Source: Nostoc parmelioides FACHB-3921
GTDB taxonomy: Bacteria; Cyanobacteriota; Cyanobacteriia; Cyanobacteriales; Nostocaceae
Reading direction: 5' to 3'
DNA length: 64,000 nt
NCBI RefSeq assembly: GCF_014696625.1
Contig: NZ_JACJQL010000035.1
Coordinates: forward strand, 1 to 64,000
In this document: piece after piece, positions 16,986-25,499 of the stretch
How the letters are laid out: each line of letters opens with the position of its first letter
How positions within the stretch are numbered: the first letter of the stretch is position 1
Translations under genes and position numbers: made by a program
The notes under the pieces: generated by a model
Databases searched by the model: none
What the model was told of the DNA's origin: nothing
Seen by the model: the letters and a program-made list of their open reading frames with translations, nothing else

Positions 16986-17825
16986 ATGACTGCTATTTTA
17001 GGGAATCGCGCTAGGGTAAGAAAGTCTCAAAAAGCCATTAATAATTTCTTTTGGAAAAAAGTTGTACCACCATTAGTAGCATTAGGAATCTTTCTAGTTA
17101 TTTGGCAACTGCTTTGTTTAAACCCTAATTTTAAATTACCAGGGCCTATAGAAACATTTTCGGAAACTTGGGATCCCTTTATTATCAATCCATTTTTTGA
17201 TAATGGTGAAAGTGATAAAGGCTTAGGCTGGCAAATTCTGAGTAGTTTGGGACGAGTTGGTTTAGGTTTTTCTTTGGCAGCGATCGCTGGAATTATACTA
17301 GGCATTTTAATCGGTGTAAATCCTTTGGTTTACAACGCTGTAGACCCCATCTTTCAAGTGTTGCGGACTGTACCACCTCTAGCATGGCTACCAATTTCAC
17401 TGGCAGCATTTCAGCAAGCTAATCCCTCAGCAATTTTCGTTATTTTTATCACCTCAATTTGGCCAATTTTGATTAACACTACAGTTGGTGTACAACAAAT
17501 TCCCCAGGATTACATCAATGTAGCTAAGGTGTTACGGCTGAAGGGGGTAAAGTACTTTTTTAAAATTGTCTTTCCTGCCACTGTTCCCTATATATTTACG
17601 GGTTTGCGAATTGGTATTGGCTTATCTTGGTTAGCAATTGTGGCGGCGGAAATGTTGGTTGGTGGTGTGGGGATTGGTTCGTTTATTTGGGATGCTTACA
17701 ACACAACTACTGAAACTAATTTGAGTGAGATTATTTTGGCACTTATCTATGTTGGTTTGGTTGGTTTGTTTTTAGATAGATTGGTGGGTTTTGTTGCTAG
17801 TAAAGTTGTGGCGGATCAGAAGTAG
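16986..17825 (+). CDS. nrtB: nitrate/nitrite ABC transporter permease
   Basis: A 279-residue inner-membrane permease with about six helices, the first being VVPPLVALGIFLVIWQLLCL. The cytoplasmic coupling loop is visible as AKVLRLKGVKYFFKIVFP. The length is normal for the NrtB/CmpB/SsuC family. It probably forms the translocation channel as a homodimer coupled to NrtC and NrtD. A clear GGGAGAAAGGAAAG Shine-Dalgarno region precedes its ATG, and it lies 57 bases after nrtA. This is the only early spacer of the operon without heptad repeats. Confidence 0.95.
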   Translation: MTAILGNRARVRKSQKAINNFFWKKVVPPLVALGIFLVIWQLLCLNPNFKLPGPIETFSETWDPFIINPFFDNGESDKGLGWQILSSLGRVGLGFSLAAIAGIILGILIGVNPLVYNAVDPIFQVLRTVPPLAWLPISLAAFQQANPSAIFVIFITSIWPILINTTVGVQQIPQDYINVAKVLRLKGVKYFFKIVFPATVPYIFTGLRIGIGLSWLAIVAAEMLVGGVGIGSFIWDAYNTTTETNLSEIILALIYVGLVGLFLDRLVGFVASKVVADQK

Positions 17826-17830
17826 TTAAT

Positions 17831-17895
17831 TGTTGACCGTTGACCGTTGACTGTTGACTGTTGACCGTTGACTAATGACCAATGACTAAGGACTA
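17831..17895. repeat. heptad repeats in the nrtB-nrtC spacer
   Basis: Tandem TTGACCG and TTGACTG units (about seven copies), degrading into CTAATGAC variants, fill nearly the whole spacer up to the nrtC start at 17903. Confidence 0.9.
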
Positions 17896-17902
17896 ATCAC
17901 TA

Positions 17903-19876
17903 ATGCCTACTTTTGTTGAAATTGATCACGTTGATCGGATATTTGATTTACCTAATGGTGGTAGATATATCGCTCTGAAAAATATTGAGTTGAAAATTAA
18001 GCAGGGGGAGTTTGTTTCTTTAATTGGACATTCTGGTTGTGGTAAGTCTACTTTGCTCAATATTATTGCTGGGTTGGATCAAGCTAGTATTGGCGGTGTG
18101 ACTTTGGAAGGGCGGGAAATTAGAGAACCTAGTCCAGATAGGATGGTAGTTTTTCAAAATTATTCCCTGCTTCCTTGGTTAACGGTGCGGGAAAATGTTG
18201 CTCTGGCTGTGGATGAGGTTTATCAAGGTAAGTCTAAGGGTACGCGTCGGGCAATTGTTGAAGAACATATTGATATGGTGGGGCTGCGCCTAGCAGCGAA
18301 TAAACGTCCTAGTGAGTTATCGGGGGGGATGAAACAACGGGTAGCGATCGCCCGCGCTTTAGCTACTCGTCCCAAGTTGTTGCTGTTAGACGAACCTTTT
18401 GGGGCTTTGGATGCTTTGACAAGGGGGAGTTTGCAGGAACAGTTGATGAAAATCTGCAATGAACATCAAATTACTTGTGTGATGGTGACACATGATGTAG
18501 ATGAGGCGCTGTTGTTGAGCGATCGCGTCGTTATGCTTACCAACGGCCCAGAAGCCCATATTGGACAGATTCTCGAAGTTCCTATCCCCCGTCCCCGTCA
18601 ACGTTTGGAGGTTGTCAAACATCCCAGTTATTACAATCTGCGGAATGAGATCATTTACTTCCTCAACCAACAAAAGCTAGCTAAGAAACGTCAGACTCAG
18701 CAGGCTTCCGCACCACTGGGAACAGCCAAAGCCGTGGTCGAAATCGGTTTTATGCCTTTGACTGACTCTGCACCTTTAATTGTCGCCAAAGAAAAAGGCT
18801 TCTTTGCCAAATACGGCTTAGATAATGTTATCCTCAACCGAGAAACCAACTGGCAGGCGATCGCTACTGGTGTGGTAACTGGCAAATTAGATGCAGCCCA
18901 AATGGTTGCAGGAATGCCGATTGCGTTAACTTTAGGTGCTGGGAGTCAAACACCTACTCCTGTGATCAACGCCTTAAATCTTTCTCGCAACGCTAACGCC
19001 ATCACCTTTAGCAAAAGACTATACAGCCAAGGCGTGAGAAGCCTAGCTGACTTAAAAGCAGTAATTGATAGTTCCCCAGACCAAATCCTTACCTTGGGAG
19101 TAGTTCATCCCGCCTCCATGCAAAACCTAATTCTGCGTTACTGGTTAGCGGCTGGCGGTATAGATCCTGATAGAGATGTTAGCTTGACGGTCATTCCTCC
19201 AACCCAAATGGTATCTCAACTCAAAGCCGGCAACATTGACGGTTACTGTGCAGGAGAACCTTGGAACTACCAAGCAGTCCACGATGATTTAGGCTTCGTT
19301 GCAGCTACAGCTTTAGAAATTTGGTCAGGACAGCCGAAAAAAGTCTTGGGAGTCAGGGAAGATTGGGCGCAAAAATACCCAGAAACTTACCTTAACCTCG
19401 TCAAAGCACTAATAGAAGCCTGCAAATATTGTGACGACCTCCGCAACCGCGAAGAAATTCTCGAAATACTCTGTCGTCCCGAATATCTAGATGTGAATCC
19501 CGCCTACGTCCGCCCTGGCTTCATCGACCCCTACGATCGCGGCGACGGTACACCACCCCAACAACTCACAGCCTACAACCAGTTTTACCTCAACAAAACC
19601 AACTATCCCAACCGCACTGAAATCCTGTGGATGATCACACAAATGGCACGTTGGGGCTTAACACCATTCCCCAAAAACTGGGTAGAAATCACCGAAAGAG
19701 TTTGCCGCACAGACATATTCGGCGCAGCAGCCCGCGACCTCGGCTTACTAGATATCGGTGAAGACGACCCCATCCACCTATTCGACGGTAAACTTTTTAA
19801 CCCATCAGAACCAATCGAATACCTCAAAAGCTTAGAAATTAGACGACAAATACGTATTGAAGAAGTATTTATTTAG
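17903..19876 (+). CDS. nrtC: nitrate transporter ATPase fused to an NrtA-like regulatory domain
   Basis: A 657-residue two-part protein. Residues 1-255 form an ABC ATPase with Walker A GHSGCGKST (42-50), signature LSGGMKQR and Walker B LLLLDEPFGALD. Residues about 275-657 resemble NrtA without a signal peptide (EIGFMPLTDSAPLIVAKEKG, then DGYCAGEPWN). In cyanobacteria this C-terminal domain mediates ammonium-dependent inhibition of uptake. The fusion is normal for NrtC and distinguishes it from NrtD. It acts on the cytoplasmic face of the membrane as a heterodimer with NrtD. Confidence 0.96.
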   Translation: MPTFVEIDHVDRIFDLPNGGRYIALKNIELKIKQGEFVSLIGHSGCGKSTLLNIIAGLDQASIGGVTLEGREIREPSPDRMVVFQNYSLLPWLTVRENVALAVDEVYQGKSKGTRRAIVEEHIDMVGLRLAANKRPSELSGGMKQRVAIARALATRPKLLLLDEPFGALDALTRGSLQEQLMKICNEHQITCVMVTHDVDEALLLSDRVVMLTNGPEAHIGQILEVPIPRPRQRLEVVKHPSYYNLRNEIIYFLNQQKLAKKRQTQQASAPLGTAKAVVEIGFMPLTDSAPLIVAKEKGFFAKYGLDNVILNRETNWQAIATGVVTGKLDAAQMVAGMPIALTLGAGSQTPTPVINALNLSRNANAITFSKRLYSQGVRSLADLKAVIDSSPDQILTLGVVHPASMQNLILRYWLAAGGIDPDRDVSLTVIPPTQMVSQLKAGNIDGYCAGEPWNYQAVHDDLGFVAATALEIWSGQPKKVLGVREDWAQKYPETYLNLVKALIEACKYCDDLRNREEILEILCRPEYLDVNPAYVRPGFIDPYDRGDGTPPQQLTAYNQFYLNKTNYPNRTEILWMITQMARWGLTPFPKNWVEITERVCRTDIFGAAARDLGLLDIGEDDPIHLFDGKLFNPSEPIEYLKSLEIRRQIRIEEVFI

Positions 19877-19929
19877 TCATTAGTCATTGGTCATTGGTCA
19901 TTAGTCCATAGTCAACAGTCAACAGTCAT
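19874..19929. repeat. heptad repeats in the nrtC-nrtD spacer
   Basis: TAGTCAT/TGGTCAT units, then AGTCAAC units, begin at the nrtC stop codon itself. They are followed by a different repeat with GCGCCTTTGCGCCTACC and GGTTCCGCTTGCGGTATGCG at about 19957-19993. Confidence 0.85.
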
Positions 19930-20031
19930 CGCCCATCTCTCCTCCTTTGCGCCTTTGCGCCTACCCTGCGGGTTCCGCTTGCGGTATGCGTGAGCCAATC
20001 ATAAATCAATACAACAAAGCGAAAAAATAAT

Positions 20032-20865
20032 ATGCAAATAATCAATAGAAATAATCAAACCAACCTAAAACCTCAAAAAACAGATAACTTCCTAGTCGTT
20101 GAAGGCGTAAGCAAAATTTACCCCACCCCTGAAGGCCCCTACACCGTCCTAGATGGAATTGACCTAAAAGTTCGTGAAGGTGAATTTGTTTGCTTAATCG
20201 GTCATTCCGGCTGCGGTAAATCAACCTTACTCAACATGATTTCCGGCTTCAACACCCCCAGCGAAGGCGTAGTTCTCCTACAAGACAAACCCATCACCGA
20301 ACCAGGCCCAGACCGGATGATGGTCTTCCAAAATTATTGCTTACTTCCTTGGCTGAGTGTTTTTGAAAACGTTTACCTAGCCGTAGATGCAGTATTTCCC
20401 AACAAACCCCAAGCCGAAAAACGCGCCATTGTCAGAGAACATTTGGCAATGGTGGGATTGACAGAAGCCGCCGAGAAGAAGCCTAGCCAGATTTCCGGCG
20501 GGATGAAACAACGAGTAGCGATCGCTCGCGCTTTATCCATCCGCCCCCAAGTATTGATTCTCGATGAACCTTTCGGCGCATTAGACGCAATCACTAAAGA
20601 AGAATTACAAGAAGAACTACTACAAATTTGGAGTGATCATCAAGTCACCGTCCTGATGATTACCCATGATATTGATGAAGCTTTATTCCTAGCTGACAGA
20701 GTTGTGATGATGACCAACGGCCCAGCCGCCCAAATCGGCGAAATCCTCGATATCCCCTTTGATCGTCCCCGCAACCGTCGCCGCATCATGGAAGACCCCG
20801 AATATTACAACCTCAGAAATTACGCCCTAGATTTCTTATACAACCGCTTTGCTCATGAGGAGTAG
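20032..20865 (+). CDS. nrtD: nitrate transporter ATPase
   Basis: A 277-residue ABC ATPase with Walker A GHSGCGKST (57-65), the Q-loop segment MMVFQNYCLLPW, signature ISGGMKQR, Walker B VLILDEPFGALD and switch His in MITHDIDEAL. It lacks the regulatory extension of NrtC and pairs with it. It lies 155 bases after nrtC and 83 bases before narB, both spacers being repeat-rich. The protein is a peripheral membrane protein on the cytoplasmic side. Confidence 0.95.
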   Translation: MQIINRNNQTNLKPQKTDNFLVVEGVSKIYPTPEGPYTVLDGIDLKVREGEFVCLIGHSGCGKSTLLNMISGFNTPSEGVVLLQDKPITEPGPDRMMVFQNYCLLPWLSVFENVYLAVDAVFPNKPQAEKRAIVREHLAMVGLTEAAEKKPSQISGGMKQRVAIARALSIRPQVLILDEPFGALDAITKEELQEELLQIWSDHQVTVLMITHDIDEALFLADRVVMMTNGPAAQIGEILDIPFDRPRNRRRIMEDPEYYNLRNYALDFLYNRFAHEE

Positions 20866-20920
20866 TCATTGGTCATTAGTCATTAGTCATTAGTCATCAG
20901 TCATCAGTCATCAGTCAACA
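20864..20920. repeat. heptad repeats in the nrtD-narB spacer
   Basis: AGTCATT units, then AGTCATC units (about eight in all), start at the nrtD stop codon and occupy most of the 83-base spacer. Confidence 0.9.
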
Positions 20921-20948
20921 AACATCTTCTCCCCATCCTTCCCCAATC

Positions 20949-23168
20949 ATGACAGAATCTACCAAAACCCTATGTCCTTATTGTGGTGTCGGCTGTGGAC
21001 TAGAAGTAACACCACCCGCCCAACTCAACAAAGCCACAAATCGAGATAGCCAAGGAAATCCAATTTGGCGGGTGCGGGGTGATAAAGCCCATCCATCGAG
21101 CCAGGGGATGGTTTGTGTCAAAGGTGCAACGATCGCCGAATCTTTGGATAAAAATAGATTACATTACCCAATGGTGCGGGACTCACTCGATCAAGAGTTC
21201 CGCCGTGTCAGTTGGGATGAAGCTTTTGACCTCATCACCAAGCGTATTCAAACTGTGCGCTTTACCCAGGGGCCAGAAGCTATATGTATGTATGGTTCCG
21301 GTCAATTCCAAACTGAGGATTACTACATAGCCCAAAAACTGATGAAAGGTTGTTTGGGTAGCAATAATTTTGATGCTAACTCCCGCTTATGTATGTCCAG
21401 TGCAGTATCTGGATACATTCAAAGTTTTGGGGCTGATGGGCCTCCCTGTTGCTATGAAGATTTGGAGTTAACTGACTGTGCATTTTTAATTGGGACAAAT
21501 ACCGCCGAATGTCACCCAATTGTTTTTAACCGATTGGAGAAGTACCACAGAAAAAACCATCAGGTAAAAATGGTTGTGGTTGATCCTCGACGCACACCCA
21601 CCGCCGAAGCTGCTGATTTACATTTAGCGATTAAACCGGGTACAGATATTGATTTGTTAAATGGGATTGCTCATTTATTGATGCGTTGGAACATGATAGA
21701 TGTCGGTTTCATCGATGACTGTACCAGCAACTTTTCAGCCTACGCTGAGGTAATTCGCCACTATCCACCGGAGGTAGTAGCCCGTCAATGTGGGATCACC
21801 GTTGAAGATTTAGAAATAGCCGCCCGTTATTGGGGTGAATCGCAACGAGTGTTGTCTTTGTGGTCGATGGGTGTGAATCAATCGAGTGAAGGTACAGCCA
21901 AAGTTAGAACGATTATCAACCTACATTTAATGACCGGACAAGTCGGTAAACCAGGGGCTGGGCCTTTTTCTCTCACTGGTCAACCGAATGCAATGGGAGG
22001 ACGGGAAGCAGGCGGTTTAGCTCATTTATTACCGGGTTATCGCTCGGTGAAAAATCCTCAACACCGCACAGAATTAGAAGAATTTTGGGGATTTCCACCA
22101 GGACAGATTTCACCCCATCCCGGTTTGACTGCATGGGATATGATTACTGGTTTGGAAGACTGTAACGTGGGTTTACTGTGGATTGCAGCTACTAATCCAG
22201 CTGTAAGTATGCCAGATTTGGAACGGACAAAAAAGGCGTTATTGCGATCGCCTTTCACCATCTACCAAGATGCTTACTACCCCACAGAAACTACAGCATA
22301 CGCCCATGTTCTGTTACCAGCAGCCCAATGGGGTGAGAAAACTGGTATCATGACAAACTCAGAACGCCGAGTCACCCTATGTCAAGCCTTCCGCCAACCA
22401 CCAAGAGAAGCCAAGCCAGATTGGGAAATTTTCGCGGAAGTAGGACGCAGATTAGGTTTTGAGGACAAGTTCGCCTTTACTAACTCAGCCCAAGTCTACG
22501 CCGAGTTTGCCCAACTGACCAAGGGTCGCCCTTGTGATATGTCTGGTATTAGCCATCAACAATTACAAGCCCAAGGCCCCACCCAATGGCCTCACTCCTC
22601 TATAAATATCGAAACACAAAAATTAACTCAACAGTCAACAGTCAACAGTCAACAGTCAAAAAGACTCTACACTGATTTACGTTTTCATACCCCTGATGGT
22701 CGCGCTCGATTTGGCGCATATTATTCTAAGGGATTAGCAGAACCACCAGACCCCGCTTATCCTTTTGTATTGACTACTGGACGATTATACGGACATTGGC
22801 ACACCCAAACCCGTACTGGTCGGATAGAAAAAATTCGCTCCATGCACCCCGAACCATTTATCGAAATTCACCCTCGTGATGCGGCAAAGTTAGGTGTTAC
22901 TGATAATCTGGTGGTAGAAGTGCGATCGCGTCGAGGTAGTGCTAAGTTTCCCGCTAAGGTGACAAAGGCTATTTCCCCAGGTACAGTTTTCGTCCCCATG
23001 CACTGGGGTACACTCTGGGCAGAGGAAGCGGAAGCTAACACCCTCACCCATTCAGAATCTTGCCCTGATTCACTGCAACCAGAATTAAAAGCCTGTGCAG
23101 TCCAATTAATACCAATCTCTGTAGAAATTACAGCCGAAAATTATCAACTCCAGTCATCTCAGTGGTAA
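20949..23168 (+). CDS. narB: ferredoxin-dependent assimilatory nitrate reductase
   Basis: A 739-residue molybdopterin enzyme that reduces nitrate to nitrite with ferredoxin as donor. The [4Fe-4S] ligands are C9, C12, C16 and C56 (CPYCGVGC and MVCVKG). Mo-bis-MGD binding blocks include DANSRLCMSSAVSGY, whose Cys is the likely Mo ligand, and FLIGTNTAECHPIVFNRLEK. The C-terminal dinucleotide-binding domain starts near residue 600 (FVLTTGRLYGHWHTQTRTGR). A run of four TCAACAG heptads (22628-22655) is translated as part of KLTQQSTVNSQQSK near residues 557-573, just before that domain. It is presumably an insertion in a surface linker. Maturation needs NarM. Confidence 0.96.
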   Translation: MTESTKTLCPYCGVGCGLEVTPPAQLNKATNRDSQGNPIWRVRGDKAHPSSQGMVCVKGATIAESLDKNRLHYPMVRDSLDQEFRRVSWDEAFDLITKRIQTVRFTQGPEAICMYGSGQFQTEDYYIAQKLMKGCLGSNNFDANSRLCMSSAVSGYIQSFGADGPPCCYEDLELTDCAFLIGTNTAECHPIVFNRLEKYHRKNHQVKMVVVDPRRTPTAEAADLHLAIKPGTDIDLLNGIAHLLMRWNMIDVGFIDDCTSNFSAYAEVIRHYPPEVVARQCGITVEDLEIAARYWGESQRVLSLWSMGVNQSSEGTAKVRTIINLHLMTGQVGKPGAGPFSLTGQPNAMGGREAGGLAHLLPGYRSVKNPQHRTELEEFWGFPPGQISPHPGLTAWDMITGLEDCNVGLLWIAATNPAVSMPDLERTKKALLRSPFTIYQDAYYPTETTAYAHVLLPAAQWGEKTGIMTNSERRVTLCQAFRQPPREAKPDWEIFAEVGRRLGFEDKFAFTNSAQVYAEFAQLTKGRPCDMSGISHQQLQAQGPTQWPHSSINIETQKLTQQSTVNSQQSKRLYTDLRFHTPDGRARFGAYYSKGLAEPPDPAYPFVLTTGRLYGHWHTQTRTGRIEKIRSMHPEPFIEIHPRDAAKLGVTDNLVVEVRSRRGSAKFPAKVTKAISPGTVFVPMHWGTLWAEEAEANTLTHSESCPDSLQPELKACAVQLIPISVEITAENYQLQSSQW
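22628..22659 (+). repeat. heptad repeat inside the narB coding sequence
   Basis: Four exact tandem copies of TCAACAG plus a partial one keep the narB frame open and encode a Gln/Ser/Thr/Asn-rich insert. The unit is identical to that of intergenic STRR runs in this window. Confidence 0.9.
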
Positions 23169-23360
23169 GCTTCTAGATATCGGTCATCAATAATATTCTA
23201 TGAATTTATCGATAGAATAAAATCAATAGTCACCATTAGTATTTACCATGTAACAACTATTTGGCTATAGACTTTATTTGGTTACTGTTACTAAAAGATA
23301 AAAGCTCTAGAACAATCAATCTTTCTCCTTCAATTATTTTTGATTGAAGAGATAACTTTT

Positions 23361-23394
23361 AATCCTCTAGATTAATCTAAGGGATTTTTGTTTT
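23361..23394 (+). terminator. hairpin with T run between narB and the PsiE-like gene
   Basis: AATCCT...TAGATT pairs with AATCTA...GGGATT (23361-23386) and is followed by TTTTTGTTTT. It looks like an intrinsic terminator or attenuator that would let only part of the nir transcripts reach the next gene. Confidence 0.65.
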
Positions 23395-23431
23395 GGCTGA
23401 TAAAAGTTTACTAAAAACTGGGGTGCAGGAA

Positions 23432-23890
23432 ATGAAGAGATTAATTAAAAGAATTTTTGGAGTTACTAGCGATGAGAACTTCATGCACGCTATTGAAAAT
23501 GTAGAAGTGCTTGTTTCTAAGGTTCTATCTATTTTTATGGTCTTAGTTATTTTAGTAGCGATCGCTGATTTAGGAATCTTTATTGTTAAAGAAGTTTTTA
23601 CCGTTCCATACGGCAAAATTAATACTACGCTATTCAAAGTTTTTGGTTTATTCCTTAATATACTCATTGCTTTAGAAATTTTAGAAAATATTACAGCTTA
23701 TCTAAAAAAACACGTTTTTCAGGTTGAATTAGTTATTGTTACTTCTTTAATTGCTGTTGCAAGGAAAATTATTATTCTTGATTTAGAAAAAGTTAATGGT
23801 ATTGATATTATTGGCTTAGGTATAGCTGTATTAGCGCTTTCAATTAGCTATCTAATTATTCGTTCCAGTAATTCTGGTAATAGAAATTAA
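23432..23890 (+). CDS. PsiE-like membrane protein cotranscribed with the nir operon
   Basis: A 152-residue protein with about four membrane helices, for example VLSIFMVLVILVAIADLGIF and IDIIGLGIAVLALSISYLII. The block ALEILENITAYLKKH, then VIVTSLIAVARKIIILDLEK, is characteristic of PsiE (phosphate-starvation-inducible E) proteins, whose role is unknown. A TTG at 23393 would extend the frame but lies in the terminator T run, so the ATG at 23432 with AGGA just upstream is preferred. In Anabaena a small gene in this place is known to be cotranscribed with narB at some level. Function in nitrate use is undetermined. Confidence 0.75.
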   Translation: MKRLIKRIFGVTSDENFMHAIENVEVLVSKVLSIFMVLVILVAIADLGIFIVKEVFTVPYGKINTTLFKVFGLFLNILIALEILENITAYLKKHVFQVELVIVTSLIAVARKIIILDLEKVNGIDIIGLGIAVLALSISYLIIRSSNSGNRN

Positions 23891-23979
23891 ATATTTAATT
23901 GTATTATTATGCTGATATAGTTATAGTCTGGCGAGATTGATATATTTTGGTATTAAAATTATAGTTTCAATCGCTAATC

Positions 23980-24432
23980 ATGACAGATTTCTTTAAATTT
24001 GAAGCAGAATTTGTTGATTCTCTACGTTGCATACCCATGCAGGTGCGCTACAAACTTGATACCTGCGGCATTAAGCTGAAATTATCTGATTGGAACCAAA
24101 TGACTCAAGCCGAAAAAGAAGCTTTAGTCGCATTACCTTGCACTACAGCCGCAGAAATTCAATCTTATCAAGAATATATCCACCAGCTAATTGTAAATCG
24201 AACGGGTACACCACCAGGAAAATTACCCATTGAGTCTGAACCTGCATGGCTCGATGCTAACTTGATACCAGAAAGTATTCAGAATAAAGCTCAAGAAATA
24301 GGTGTGAAGATAACTTTAACACAATGGGTAAGTTTAACACCATTACAGCGTTTTGCTTTGATTAAACTTAGTCGTTCAGGACACGAAAACAGAAATTTTC
24401 CCAAGGCGATCGCAGAGTTTAACATAGCTTAA
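23980..24432 (+). CDS. narM: NarM, nitrate reductase maturation factor
   Basis: A 150-residue soluble protein of the cyanobacterial nitrate-reductase-associated family. Visible blocks are FFKFEAEFVDSLRCIPMQVR near the start, KLKLSDWNQMTQAEKEALV near residue 36, and a second related one, KITLTQWVSLTPLQRFALIK near 110. These suggest an internal duplication of a helical LSxW...L motif. In Anabaena, NarM is required for active NarB and interacts with it. It follows narB with only the PsiE-like gene between. I find no exact NtcA box in the 89-base spacer before it. Confidence 0.88.
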   Translation: MTDFFKFEAEFVDSLRCIPMQVRYKLDTCGIKLKLSDWNQMTQAEKEALVALPCTTAAEIQSYQEYIHQLIVNRTGTPPGKLPIESEPAWLDANLIPESIQNKAQEIGVKITLTQWVSLTPLQRFALIKLSRSGHENRNFPKAIAEFNIA

Positions 24433-24442
24433 TTAGTTATTG

Positions 24443-24500
24443 GTAAGCTAATGCACATCTAAATTACATAACAATTCATAAGGGCTGTTAACTGTTGACT
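24443..24500 (+). repeat. dispersed repeat copy 1 (GTAAGCTAATGC family)
   Basis: GTAAGCTAATGCACATCTAA, then ATTACATAAC and AAGGGCTGTTAACTGTTGAC. It matches copies at 29523-29581 and, in reverse orientation, 43895-43957. It lies 11 bases after narM. Confidence 0.8.
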
Positions 24501-24619
24501 CTGCTGCGTAAAAATTTACGAATTAAGTTGGTGTTACCGAGCCTATTTGAATAACATTTAGTTGAGTTGATGATTACTTAAATACTGATTATTTGCGACT
24601 GAAGAAAGGACATAAATAT

Positions 24620-25219
24620 ATGGCTGCTAAAAAGATTTTGCTGCTTGTTGGGGACTATGTGGAAGATTATGAAGTGATGGTTCCCTTCCAGGCTTTGCAA
24701 ATGGTAGGACATACAGTCCATGCAGTTTGTCCAGATAAGCAAGCGGGTGACAAAGTGCGGACAGCAGTTCACGATTTTGAAGGAGACCAAACTTATAGTG
24801 AAAAGCCTGGTCATAACTTCACTTTAAACGCTACCTTCGCAGAAGTAAAACCAGAAGATTATGATGCTTTAGTTGTTCCTGGTGGACGCGCACCGGAATA
24901 TATCCGTCTCAATCAAAAAGTGCTAGAAATAACCCGTCACTTTGCCCAAGCTAATAAGCCTATAGCTGCTATTTGTCATGGTTTACAGCTTCTAGCGGCT
25001 GCGGATGTGTTACACGGTAAGAGTTGTACTGCTTACCCTGCCTGTAGTCCAGATGTGCGGGCTGCTGGTGGTATCTACGTACAAATACCCGTGGATGAAG
25101 CAATAGTTGATGGCAATTTGGTAACAGCACCAGCTTGGCCTGCTCATCCTCGTTGGTTAGCCGAGTTTCTTAAGGTATTGGGTACTAAAGTTGAACATCC
25201 CGAAGTAGCTACGGTCTAG
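24620..25219 (+). CDS. DJ-1/PfpI family protein
   Basis: A 199-residue class I glutamine-amidotransferase-like protein. The fold is recognised from KKILLLVGDYVEDYEVMVPF at the N-terminus, with the conserved Glu in DYVEDYE. It is also supported by ALVVPGGRAPEYIRLNQKVL and the nucleophile elbow AAICHGLQLL, where Cys would be catalytic. Relatives are deglycases, chaperones or peptidases acting in stress protection. I chose ATG 24620 because GAAGAAAGGA lies just before it; the frame extends slightly upstream. A terminator follows at 25251. It is a single-gene unit. Confidence 0.85.
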   Translation: MAAKKILLLVGDYVEDYEVMVPFQALQMVGHTVHAVCPDKQAGDKVRTAVHDFEGDQTYSEKPGHNFTLNATFAEVKPEDYDALVVPGGRAPEYIRLNQKVLEITRHFAQANKPIAAICHGLQLLAAADVLHGKSCTAYPACSPDVRAAGGIYVQIPVDEAIVDGNLVTAPAWPAHPRWLAEFLKVLGTKVEHPEVATV

Positions 25220-25250
25220 TCAATCCTAGATATAGGTTGTGAAAAATAAA

Positions 25251-25272
25251 ACCCCGTTTATTCAACGGGGTA
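25251..25272 (+). terminator. hairpin after the DJ-1/PfpI gene
   Basis: The perfect stem ACCCCGTT / AACGGGGT with a short TATTCA-type loop is preceded by an A run on this strand, so it may work in both directions. The 25220-25499 spacer otherwise shows no gene. Confidence 0.6.
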
Positions 25273-25499
25273 ATATCTGCGGCAAGTTTGTAGTGCTGCC
25301 ACTGTATGAAATTTTTAAAGCACAGCAATTATCTAAATCCATAAAGAATCATACCTTATTTGTACAAGGTATCTTTTCTATCTTTATAAAGATATAAATA
25401 TCTATCAATCAGCTGAGTTTTGGGATTTGATCAAGGGAAGAAGATGTTGTAAGTATCTTTTCCCCTTGCTTTTACCTTAGTTTACTTTTGGCGATCGCA

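Noticed and set aside
23393..23431. TTG start extending the PsiE-like gene
   Set aside because: The TTG lies in the T run of a terminator-like hairpin; the ATG at 23432 has a better upstream sequence.
23891..23979. NtcA box before narM
   Set aside because: Several GTA triplets occur, but none has TAC after eight bases; narM control is not explained by an exact box here.
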